From NCBI GenBank assembly GCA_903838675.1, contig CAILZI010000070.1, forward strand, positions 1 through 57,680: 57,680 bases of DNA. Direction: 5' to 3'. A program made the position numbers and the translations under genes. Below, in pieces: positions 34,695 to 42,438 of the stretch. Position 1 is the first letter of the stretch, and every line of letters starts with the position of its first letter. This stretch comes from an uncultured Verrucomicrobiota bacterium. Lineage in GTDB: Bacteria; Verrucomicrobiota; Verrucomicrobiia; Verrucomicrobiales; Verrucomicrobiaceae. The notes beneath the pieces are model-generated. The model had not been told where the DNA came from. It saw only the letters and a program-made list of their open reading frames with translations, and searched no databases.

Positions 34695-35297
34695 ATGCAG
34701 ATCCCGGAATTTGAACTTTACACCCCCGGAGCCGAGCCTGGCTGGCAGAAGACCCGCAGTGAAGTGCTGTTTGCCAATCCGCACGTGGGCGTTGAGAAGG
34801 CCTATTTTACGACACCGAGCCGCCAGACCGAAGTGCCCTGGATGGTGGTGCAGCGCAAGGCCGCCGTGGCCATCGCCCCCATGCTCGATGACGGCCGTTT
34901 CGTGATGGTTCATCAGGAGCGCCTGCCGGTGATGCAGACGATGTGGGAGTTCCCCGCCGGTCAAATCGACACCGCAGTGACACCTGAGTCCATCATCCAC
35001 ACCATTCAGAATGAACTCCGCGAGGAATGCGGCTGCGCTCTTCATCCTGATCTGGGAACACTGCAGCCCCTGGGCTGGTATTTTCCTTCGCAAGGTTTTA
35101 CTGACGAGATCGTTTATCTATTTACGGCGAAGCCCGTGTGCGTCGTGAGCCGTCCGGAACCGGATGCAAGCGAGCACATCAGCGACGTGCGGTTTGTCAG
35201 CGCGGGAGAACTGCGTGGGATGATTGCTGCCAATGCGATCACCAACGCCCTGACGCTGGCACTCTACGCGCGGATCGCGGCCCAAGGACTGCCGTAG
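34695..35297 (+). CDS. Nudix hydrolase (ADP-ribose pyrophosphatase-like)
   Basis: A 200-residue Nudix protein. The Nudix box is stretched over EFPAGQIDTAVTPES and IQNELREECG: the REXXEE core appears as NELREECG, with Asn in place of the first Arg. GWYFPSQGFTDEIVYLFTA after it matches ADP-ribose pyrophosphatases. The ATG at 34695 was chosen over a GTG at 34686 overlapping the argH stop. It likely clears ADP-ribose or similar nucleotide sugars. Confidence 0.85.
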   Translation: MQIPEFELYTPGAEPGWQKTRSEVLFANPHVGVEKAYFTTPSRQTEVPWMVVQRKAAVAIAPMLDDGRFVMVHQERLPVMQTMWEFPAGQIDTAVTPESIIHTIQNELREECGCALHPDLGTLQPLGWYFPSQGFTDEIVYLFTAKPVCVVSRPEPDASEHISDVRFVSAGELRGMIAANAITNALTLALYARIAAQGLP

Positions 35298-35336
35298 TCC
35301 TGCGCATTCGTAACACCCATCCCCCCTCTCATTCCC

Positions 35337-36476
35337 ATGTGGTCCGGCATCCTTCAAAAAGTCTTCAAAGTTCGCGAAAAAGTCGCCATGAATCTCGGCG
35401 GCAAAGGCGATGAGGAAAAACCGTTCCTCGAGCACCTCGAGGATCTGCGCACGATGATTGTGCGCATCGTGATGACGCTGATCATCTCCACCATCGGCAC
35501 TTTCGTTTTCTACCAGGAGCTCTTCGCCGCCATCTTGTATCCTCTGGTGCTGGCTGGCTTTGCCAAAAACCTCGAGGAAGCCCGCAAAATCCTGATCAAC
35601 ACCGATGTCGCTGGCCCCTTCATGATGGCGGTTAATGTCTCCCTCATCGCCGCGGTGATCATCTCCTTCCCTCTGCTCTTGGTTTTTCTGCTGCAGTTCA
35701 TCCTGCCCGGTCTGAAACCAAATGAAAAAAAACTGGTCTTCCCGGCCATCGCCATCGGCACCGGGCTGTTTCTCTCAGGAGCAACTTTCTCCTACTGGGT
35801 GGTGCTGCCCAAGGCATTGCAGTTTTTCGCCGAATTTGCCAAGTCCGTCGGTGCCATACAGATGTGGACTCTGAGCGAGTTCATCACCTTCACCACTCGT
35901 TTTATTCTGGTCTTCGGCATCTCCTTTGAGCTGCCTGTGATTGTCATGGCTTTGGTGAAGCTCGACATCCTGAACTACAAGATCATGAAGTCCACCTGGC
36001 GGCACGCCATCGTGGCCATCACGCTGTTTGCGGCCATCATCACTCCCACGCCGGATGTGTTTACCTTGATGCTGATGTCGGGTCCGCTCTACGTCCTCTA
36101 CGCCATCTGTGTCTGGCTCGCCTACGCCATGGAGAAGAAGGACCGTGCCGCCTACCCTGAGTATTACGCAGACATCGACAAGGATGAGAAGGAGTTGGAA
36201 AAGTCCACCAGTGATGACTGGGATAACGAAAACTACAATCCTTGGTCTTCCGGCGACGAGGAAGAGGATGAAAAGGACGACTACCAGGCCCCTGCCGCCA
36301 AACCCTCCGCACCGCCACCCGAAGTCGAAAAATCTGACATCGAAGACCTTGGCGAGGACCAAAGCTCGAAGATGCCTGAGGAAGATCCTGCCGAACTACC
36401 GACCCGCGAAATGACGCTCGAAGAACTCGCCCGCGAGGATGAGAAGCGCTCCAGCGAACCACCAAAGGATTCATAA
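35337..36476 (+). CDS. tatC: Sec-independent translocase TatC with acidic C-terminal tail
   Basis: A 379-residue TatC. The HLEDLR motif (about residues 33-38) precedes the first helix, and six hydrophobic segments end near AICVWLAYAME. The family is about 240-260 residues long, so about 115 residues after the last helix are additional: highly acidic, Pro-rich and probably disordered (DEEEDEKDD, EKSDIEDLGEDQ). It forms the substrate receptor of the twin-arginine pathway. No tatA or tatB gene is adjacent. A strong inverted repeat follows the stop. Confidence 0.93.
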   Translation: MWSGILQKVFKVREKVAMNLGGKGDEEKPFLEHLEDLRTMIVRIVMTLIISTIGTFVFYQELFAAILYPLVLAGFAKNLEEARKILINTDVAGPFMMAVNVSLIAAVIISFPLLLVFLLQFILPGLKPNEKKLVFPAIAIGTGLFLSGATFSYWVVLPKALQFFAEFAKSVGAIQMWTLSEFITFTTRFILVFGISFELPVIVMALVKLDILNYKIMKSTWRHAIVAITLFAAIITPTPDVFTLMLMSGPLYVLYAICVWLAYAMEKKDRAAYPEYYADIDKDEKELEKSTSDDWDNENYNPWSSGDEEEDEKDDYQAPAAKPSAPPPEVEKSDIEDLGEDQSSKMPEEDPAELPTREMTLEELAREDEKRSSEPPKDS

Positions 36477-36505
36477 CTCAGGGCTCACTCAGTGAATCAA
36501 CATGC

Positions 36506-36534
36506 AGAGACACAGGTCAAAAGCCTGTGTCTCT
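36506..36534. terminator. Bidirectional terminator hairpin after tatC
   Basis: AGAGACACAGG and CCTGTGTCTCT form a perfect 11-base stem with a 7-base loop in the 58-nt gap between tatC and the convergent zinc-ribbon protein gene. A long T-run is missing, so it may act as a weak terminator or RNA stabiliser for both genes. Confidence 0.6.
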
Positions 36535-37776
36535 TCAGCGTTCAGGAGCGCCTTCACAATCAATCACCAGCAGACAAGGCGCCTCGGACTTGATGTCGAG
36601 TCTGCGCACGAGCAGGCGTGCGAGATATGACTTTCCCCATTCGCTTTCACGTTCCATGAAACGCCCCAGCGGACTGTCACGCACGACGCACGCCACGAAA
36701 TGCGGCTCGCTCCCAGCAGACACCTGCACATCGAAGGTGATGTATTTCGGCCGAAGTTCCGCTGCAATATCCAGTCCATGGCTGGGACGCAGGCCGACGT
36801 GAAACCACGCAGCCTCTCCCGCCGGCTGTTTGAGGAATGTGGCAAGTGCCGCAGTATGAGTTTCAAACAGCAGCGGCCAGTTGATGCGGCGTTTGCCATC
36901 CGCCCCCATGTTGAGACGAATCAGCGCGCCATTGGTGCACACCGAGGTCACCAGTTTGAACAGCGGCACCGGCTGGCCTCCCGGCAGCGTCTGCGGCATG
37001 CTGGAAAATCGTGGCAGCATCCTCAGTTCGGTTTTTTTGCCACCTGCAGTTCCAAACTGAGCTTCGATTTCTGCGCGGCATTTTGCTGCGTCCTGAATGC
37101 ATGCGGCACGGCGTTCAGCCGTTTCAGCAGCGAACAATTCGGTGACCAAAGCCTTCGCATCCTCTGCTACAGCTCCCACATCCGGGGCCGGGATCACTGC
37201 TCGGGCGATCTGCGTTTTGAGTGCTATCGGATCGTTCTGCGCCACTTCCTTGGCAGGAGATGGCGCAACTTTCACACCCGGTTTCACAGCTGACGCGTTG
37301 ACGCTGTCCCACCACAACCAAAGGGCTCCACCGCACACGACGGCAAATGCCAGCAAGATGAACGCATTACGCCAGGGTGAGGAGCGCAGATGCGGCGGGG
37401 TCTTGAATTCTTCCGCCGGCGGCGGCGGTGCCCCCGTAGGCATCAGTGCCTGCGATGGCTGCAGCGTCTGGCGTGCCGTAAAATTCGCAGGCACCTGTTT
37501 CGTCGTCTGGAGGCCCGGCGCACCTGCTGCCTGCAAATCGGTGTGAATGTCCCGCCGTGGCTCGGGCTCTGGCATGCTTTGCATCGGCTGTGCCTGGGAA
37601 ACACGCCGCCGTACCTGCGCCACTCCCGCCACCTGGGCATGCGTGCCGAAATAGCCCCGCAACGCATTGTGCGCGCAGTGCGGACACTGGACCATCCCCT
37701 CCATGCTTTGCTGCATGGAGAGAAATGCCTGGCCGCAGGCCGGGCAAATCAGACTGGCTGTAGTGCCGGGAATCAT
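36535..37776 (-). CDS. Zinc-ribbon membrane protein of unknown function
   Basis: A 413-residue protein. The N-terminus carries two CPxC knuckles (ICPACGQAF at 9-17 and QCPHCAHNALRG), then a Pro/Gln-rich linker, and one transmembrane helix (NAFILLAFAVVCGGALWLWW). A soluble domain of about 240 residues follows with no recognised family. The ATG at 37776 was chosen because it begins just before the zinc ribbon; the much longer open frame would overlap the start of uppS on the other strand and has no clear domain there. Such proteins are common in verrucomicrobial genomes. Function unknown. Confidence 0.65.
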   Translation of the reverse strand: MIPGTTASLICPACGQAFLSMQQSMEGMVQCPHCAHNALRGYFGTHAQVAGVAQVRRRVSQAQPMQSMPEPEPRRDIHTDLQAAGAPGLQTTKQVPANFTARQTLQPSQALMPTGAPPPPAEEFKTPPHLRSSPWRNAFILLAFAVVCGGALWLWWDSVNASAVKPGVKVAPSPAKEVAQNDPIALKTQIARAVIPAPDVGAVAEDAKALVTELFAAETAERRAACIQDAAKCRAEIEAQFGTAGGKKTELRMLPRFSSMPQTLPGGQPVPLFKLVTSVCTNGALIRLNMGADGKRRINWPLLFETHTAALATFLKQPAGEAAWFHVGLRPSHGLDIAAELRPKYITFDVQVSAGSEPHFVACVVRDSPLGRFMERESEWGKSYLARLLVRRLDIKSEAPCLLVIDCEGAPER

Positions 37777-37903
37777 CGTGCGCAAAAAACTTAACGCATG
37801 TGCGGCTTCTTGCGCGAGTTGATTCCAGCAATCCTCCACAAGAGGGGGACGCACGCAGAACTTTCTGGCGCAGACAGCCGCATGCGGTAGATTTTCCCTT
37901 CGC

Positions 37904-38626
37904 ATGAGTCGCCCCAACGATGATTTGAAGCCCATACCACGCCATATCGCCATGATCATGGACGGCAACGGCCGTTGGGCCAAAGAGCGGGGTCTGCCGC
38001 GAACCGAAGGGCATCGTGCCGGAGCAGAAACCGTGCGGCGGGTGGTGGAAGGCTGCAGCGAGATCGGCATCGAATTCCTCACTCTCTACGCCTTCTCATC
38101 AGAAAACTGGAAGCGCCCGAAACGTGAAGTCGAGGCGCTGATGAAGCTGCTGGAAATTTTTTTACGTGGCGAACTGCCGTTGATGATGAAGCAAAATGTC
38201 CGGCTTCAGTCCATCGGCCGCCTTCATGACCTGCCTCAATCCTGCCAGAACGAGCTCCACCGCTGCATCGAAACGACGGCGCAAAATACCGGTCTCACGC
38301 TGATTCTGGCGCTCAGTTACGGTGGCCGTGAGGAGATCATCGACGGCGTTAAAAGCCTGCTGCAGAGCGTGGAGCGCGGCCACATCGACAAGGCCATGAT
38401 CGATGTCGAAATGTTCGGCAAGCATCTCTACACGCGCTACTATCCAGATCCTGACCTCCTGATCCGCACCTCGGGCGAAATGCGCCTGTCGAACTTCCTG
38501 CTCTGGCAGGTCAGCTACACCGAATTTTACATCACCGAAAAGCTCTGGCCGGACTTCTCCAAGGAAGACCTGAAAACCGCCATCCGAGCTTTCCACCAGC
38601 GCCACCGCCGCTTCGGTGGTGTGTGA
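37904..38626 (+). CDS. uppS: Undecaprenyl diphosphate synthase
   Basis: A 240-residue cis-prenyltransferase that elongates farnesyl diphosphate to C55-PP, the lipid carrier used by peptidoglycan and the upstream polysaccharide locus. Signature motifs are MIMDGNGRWAKERGL with the catalytic Asp (about 19), GHRAGAETVRRV, TLYAFSSENWKRP and the C-terminal RTSGEMRLSNFLLWQVSYTEF. Length is normal. It is divergent from the zinc-ribbon protein gene and is followed by the NtrC-like regulator. Confidence 0.96.
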   Translation: MSRPNDDLKPIPRHIAMIMDGNGRWAKERGLPRTEGHRAGAETVRRVVEGCSEIGIEFLTLYAFSSENWKRPKREVEALMKLLEIFLRGELPLMMKQNVRLQSIGRLHDLPQSCQNELHRCIETTAQNTGLTLILALSYGGREEIIDGVKSLLQSVERGHIDKAMIDVEMFGKHLYTRYYPDPDLLIRTSGEMRLSNFLLWQVSYTEFYITEKLWPDFSKEDLKTAIRAFHQRHRRFGGV

Positions 38627-38688
38627 CGAATGTTGACCTCCTCCCCAATTGCTGCGATAACGCAGTTCCAACCCAAATAAACGCTCTA

Positions 38689-40164
38689 ATGCCAGATAAC
38701 CCGGACACCCACCTCATCATCGTGGATCCAGATGCCGATTTCCTCGCTTGGGCTGCCGCCCATCTGAAAGCCCCGGGCGTTTCCATCAGCACTTTTGAGC
38801 GGGGCGAAGACGCCCTCGCCGCTTACGTCAAGAAACGGGCCGACCTCCTGCTCTCAGAGGTCCGCCTCAACGGCACCACCGGCATCGAGCTGCTCAAGCG
38901 CCTGCGTCAGACCGATCCGCAATCGATGGTCATCTTGTTCAGCGGCACCGCCACCACCAGCCACGTCATCGAGGCCATGCGCCTCGGCGCCTACGATGTG
39001 CTGGGCAAGGAGCGCCTGCCCTACGAGCTGCGCACCGTCGTCGAAAGCGCCCTCACCTCCATCGAGGCACGCAAGGTCACTCGTGCGCAAACCGCCGAGG
39101 TGCCCACCGAATCCATTCAGGAGACCATCATCGGCCGTTCCGGGCCCATGCAGGAGGTGTTCAAGCTCATCGGCCGCGTCTCCCGCTCAGACGCCCCGGT
39201 CATGATCACAGGAGAAAGCGGCTGCGGCAAGGAGCTCGTCGCCGGTGCCATCCACAAGTTCAGCCCGCGTGCTCAGAAGGAATTCGTCGCCATCAACGTC
39301 ACGGCCATTCCTGACAACCTCCTGGAAAGCGAAATCTTCGGCCATGAAAAAGGCTCTTTCACCGGTGCGGTGAACCAGCGTGTCGGACGTTTCGAACAGT
39401 GCGACGGCGGAACCCTCTTCCTCGACGAAATCGGCGACATGCCGCTCGCCGTGCAAAGCAAGCTGCTGCGCGTGCTCCAGGAAGGCCAGTACTCCCGTGT
39501 GGGGAGCAACCAGACGCTCAAGACCGATGTTCGCGTCCTCGCCGCCACCAACAAAAATCTCGAAGACGAAGTCGCCAAAGGCAATTTCCGCGAGGACTTG
39601 TTCTACCGCCTCAACGTCGTGCGCATTCACATCCCGCCGCTGCGCGAGCGCCGCGAGGACGTGCGCCTTCTGGCCGAGTTCTTCCTGCACCGCCTGTCGG
39701 CCCGCCGCCGTGGGCCACAAATGCGCTTCACCGATGATGCCCTCGACATGCTCGACGCCTACGACTGGCCCGGCAACGTGCGCGAGCTGGAAAACACCAT
39801 TCAGCGTGCCTGCGCCCTCTGCAATTCAGACGTTCTCCTCCCTTCCGACATCCCGCTCGGCAGCAAAGGCGCCCGTCACATGGACCCTTCCAGCACCGTC
39901 ACCCGCATGCGTGATGCCCTGAGCATGCTCGTCAGCGTGGCGGAAAAAAGCCCTGACATTGAGCTTCTTCCATGGGTGGAGCGCGAGCTTTCCCGCCTGG
40001 CGTTCCGTCATTTCAGCGAGGATGCCGACCGCACCGCCAAATTCCTCGGTGTGAACAATGCCGCACTCCAAGGCCACCTCAGCGCGCCCGCCGTCAAAAA
40101 AGCTGCGATTGAAAGCCCGCTGAGTGCTGCGCCTCCCGTGAAAAAGGCCAAGAAAGCCAGTTAA
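38689..40164 (+). CDS. NtrC-like sigma-54 activator with Asp-to-Glu receiver
   Basis: A 491-residue regulator in three parts. The receiver (about 1-120) reads LLLSEVRLNG where a phosphoacceptor Asp is expected: Glu57 occupies it, and the acidic pair at 13-15 and the Lys (LGKERLPYEL) are kept. The AAA+ domain has GESGCGKE, GSFTGAV (the sigma-54 contact loop), GGTLFLDEIGDM and the Arg-finger region. The C-terminal tail has a Fis-like helix-turn-helix (TAKFLGVNNAALQGHL). Glu may mimic phosphorylation and make it constitutively active, or the receiver may respond to something else. The ATG at 38689 is preferred to a GTG at 38623 overlapping uppS. Confidence 0.88.
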   Translation: MPDNPDTHLIIVDPDADFLAWAAAHLKAPGVSISTFERGEDALAAYVKKRADLLLSEVRLNGTTGIELLKRLRQTDPQSMVILFSGTATTSHVIEAMRLGAYDVLGKERLPYELRTVVESALTSIEARKVTRAQTAEVPTESIQETIIGRSGPMQEVFKLIGRVSRSDAPVMITGESGCGKELVAGAIHKFSPRAQKEFVAINVTAIPDNLLESEIFGHEKGSFTGAVNQRVGRFEQCDGGTLFLDEIGDMPLAVQSKLLRVLQEGQYSRVGSNQTLKTDVRVLAATNKNLEDEVAKGNFREDLFYRLNVVRIHIPPLRERREDVRLLAEFFLHRLSARRRGPQMRFTDDALDMLDAYDWPGNVRELENTIQRACALCNSDVLLPSDIPLGSKGARHMDPSSTVTRMRDALSMLVSVAEKSPDIELLPWVERELSRLAFRHFSEDADRTAKFLGVNNAALQGHLSAPAVKKAAIESPLSAAPPVKKAKKAS

Positions 40165-40277
40165 GCTGTCATTCGATTCACGGCGGCTCATCCGCAATGA
40201 AGACAGTCCATCCAGCTCTGGTCCTTCAAGTTCACTCGTTAGACACGCCACTGACATCACGTTAAACCGTTCCCACT

Positions 40278-40973
40278 ATGCTCAAACAACTCACACTCAC
40301 CGCCCTTGCGGCGCTCGCATTCACCTCCGCTCAAGCCGCCGATAACGGCTGGGTCTCCATCTTCAATGGCAAGGATCTCTCCGGCTGGAAGTCCAACGAA
40401 GAAATCCCTGGAGTTTTCACCGTCGAAAACGGCGAACTCAAGGTCAGCGGCGGACGCGCCCATTTGTTCTACGTCGGCGACAAAGGCGATGCTTCCTTCA
40501 AGAATTTCGAACTGAAGCTCAAGGTCAAGACCACCCCCGGCTCTAACAGCGGCGTCTACTTCCACACCCAGTATCAGGAAAAAGGCTGGCCCGACAAAGG
40601 CTACGAATGCCAGGTCAACAGCACCCACACCGACCCCAAGAAAACCGGCAGCCTCTACGGCGTCGTCAACATCCTCGCCCTCCTCGACGGCCAGAAAGAG
40701 CCCGAAGGCGGCAGGCACATCAAAGTCCCCCTCGCCCCCAGCACTGACGGCGAATGGTTCGATTACGACATCAAAGTTGAAGGCAAGCACATCGTTCTCT
40801 CCGTCAACGGCAAAGTCACCGTTGACCACACCGAACCCGAAGGCTGGGACCCCGTCAAAGCCCTGAAAAACATGATGGGCCGCAAGCTCAGCGAAGGCAC
40901 CTTCGCCATCCAGGGCCACGACCCGAAGAGCACCACCTACTACAAGGACATCTTCGTCAAAGCGCTTCCTTGA
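40278..40973 (+). CDS. Secreted DUF1080 (3-keto-disaccharide hydrolase-like) protein
   Basis: A 231-residue secreted protein. The signal peptide is MLKQLTLTALAALAFTSAQA. The mature part is the LamG/concanavalin-like DUF1080 fold: WVSIFNGKDLSGWKSNE, NFELKLKVKTTPGSNSGVYFHTQ, and SLYGVVNI to KDIFVKALP. It probably binds or hydrolyses a sugar derivative in the periplasm. These genes are abundant in Verrucomicrobia and Planctomycetes. It is followed by a strong terminator. Confidence 0.87.
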   Translation: MLKQLTLTALAALAFTSAQAADNGWVSIFNGKDLSGWKSNEEIPGVFTVENGELKVSGGRAHLFYVGDKGDASFKNFELKLKVKTTPGSNSGVYFHTQYQEKGWPDKGYECQVNSTHTDPKKTGSLYGVVNILALLDGQKEPEGGRHIKVPLAPSTDGEWFDYDIKVEGKHIVLSVNGKVTVDHTEPEGWDPVKALKNMMGRKLSEGTFAIQGHDPKSTTYYKDIFVKALP

Positions 40974-41000
40974 TCTAAGGAACAGCAGATTTTGCACGAA

Positions 41001-41031
41001 ACGGGCGTCTTCAACAGACGCCCGTTTTTTT
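41001..41031 (+). terminator. Rho-independent terminator of the DUF1080 gene
   Basis: ACGGGCGTCT and AGACGCCCGT form a perfect 10-base stem with a 5-base loop, ending in seven T. This is a textbook intrinsic terminator 27 nt after the stop codon. Confidence 0.9.
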
Positions 41032-41058
41032 GCACGATCGCATGCCCCGCGCAGGTAG

Positions 41059-41079
41059 GGCGGGCTGTCTCAGCCCGCC
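41059..41079. repeat. REP-like hairpin
   Basis: GGCGGGCTG and CAGCCCGCC are a perfect 9-base inverted repeat around TCT, preceded by GGTA. This hairpin type recurs in verrucomicrobial genomes, from general recollection. It lies between the DUF1080 terminator and the EboE-like gene. Only one copy is in the window. Confidence 0.55.
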
Positions 41080-41196
41080 GCCAAGCGTCTCCATGCGCGC
41101 TTCACAAATCAGTTTCGCAAAACGCATCACCGCGTCCCCATCGAACTTGCCTGACGATTCATTTGACGGCGGGCGCAGCGCTGAGCACTGAGCAGC

Positions 41197-42375
41197 ATGC
41201 TCCTCAACCACGGCATCCATCTCGGCTACTGCACCAACATCCACCGCGGCGAAACGTGGGAGGAGACTTGGAGCGGGCTCAAGAACTACACGCTGCGGGT
41301 GAAGGACCGCGTGAGCGGCGGCAAGCCCTACGGCATCGGCCTGCGACTCAGCCAGCAGGCGGCGGTGGAACTCAGCGCGCCAGGGAAAATCGCCGAATTT
41401 AAGACCTGGCTGGAGGCCAACGGCTGCTACGTTTTCACCATCAACGGCTTCCCTTATGGCTCGTTCCACGGCACCCGGGTCAAAGAACAGGTCTTCAAGC
41501 CGGACTGGACCACCACAGAGAGACTCGACTACACCAACCTGCTGTTCGACATCCTGGCGCAATTGCTGCCGCCGGGCGTGAGTGGCAGCGTGAGCACCCT
41601 GCCCGGCTCCCACAAGACCTTCGGCGTCGGTGCCGATGAACTGCAGGCCATTTTCACCAACCTGCGTCTTTGCCGCGAACACATTGAAAAAGTGGCCTCA
41701 AAGAGCGGGCACGACCTGCATCTCGGACTGGAACCGGAACCCCTTGGATTGTTTGAGACCAGTGGTGAGACGCTCAAGTTTTTCGGCCTCTACCTCGACC
41801 GCAATCCGCGCGACCTGGACTTTTTCAAATTTGTCGGCCTAAACTACGACACCTGCCACCTCGCCATCGAATTTGAAGATGCCGAAAAAGCACTGACGCG
41901 TATAACAGGTGCCGGCATCCGGCTCAGCAAGCTGCACTTCAGTTCCGCGCTCAAGCTCAAGCCCACGCCCGAAAATGTGGCCAAGCTGCCCGCTTTCGAT
42001 GAGCCGGTGTACTTCCATCAGGTCATCGCCAGCTACGGCAAGGACGAACCGCTGCGCCGTTTCAAAGACCTGCCAGACGCCCTGCAGTTCGCTCAGGCCA
42101 ATCCAGGCAGTCTCGGGGAGGAATGGCGCGTGCATTTCCACATCCCCATCCATGCCCAGCCCGGCGGCGGCTTTGACAGCACCCGGGATCATTTGATCGG
42201 CGCGATGGACTGGCTGGCCAAAAACCCCACGAAATGCCAGCACATCGAGATGGAAACCTACACCTGGGAAGTCCTGCCGCAGGAAATGCGCAGCGGAGAT
42301 GTGGTGGATCAGCTCGTGCGGGAATATGAGTGGACGCTGGGAGAGATGCGAAACCGGGCGCTCGCCCCCGGTTGA
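41197..42375 (+). CDS. eboE: EboE-like TIM-barrel protein
   Basis: A 392-residue protein of the xylose-isomerase-like TIM-barrel superfamily. The opening HGIHLGYCTNIHRGETWEE and INGFPYGSFHG fit the EboE metabolite-traffic protein family. Metal-binding candidates lie in GLEPEPLG, YDTCHLAIE, SKLHFSSAL and FHIPIHAQP. EboE normally sits with other ebo genes that move prenylated or other precursors to the periplasm. None of the others is within this window, so the gene is isolated here. The start codon at 41197 follows the REP-like hairpin. The role in this organism is unknown. Confidence 0.72.
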   Translation: MLLNHGIHLGYCTNIHRGETWEETWSGLKNYTLRVKDRVSGGKPYGIGLRLSQQAAVELSAPGKIAEFKTWLEANGCYVFTINGFPYGSFHGTRVKEQVFKPDWTTTERLDYTNLLFDILAQLLPPGVSGSVSTLPGSHKTFGVGADELQAIFTNLRLCREHIEKVASKSGHDLHLGLEPEPLGLFETSGETLKFFGLYLDRNPRDLDFFKFVGLNYDTCHLAIEFEDAEKALTRITGAGIRLSKLHFSSALKLKPTPENVAKLPAFDEPVYFHQVIASYGKDEPLRRFKDLPDALQFAQANPGSLGEEWRVHFHIPIHAQPGGGFDSTRDHLIGAMDWLAKNPTKCQHIEMETYTWEVLPQEMRSGDVVDQLVREYEWTLGEMRNRALAPG

Positions 42376-42438
42376 AAGGGAAAATCCCCTTGCACCGGGA
42401 CGCATCCATCGGAAGTCTGGCATTCCCAATTTCCCCAC

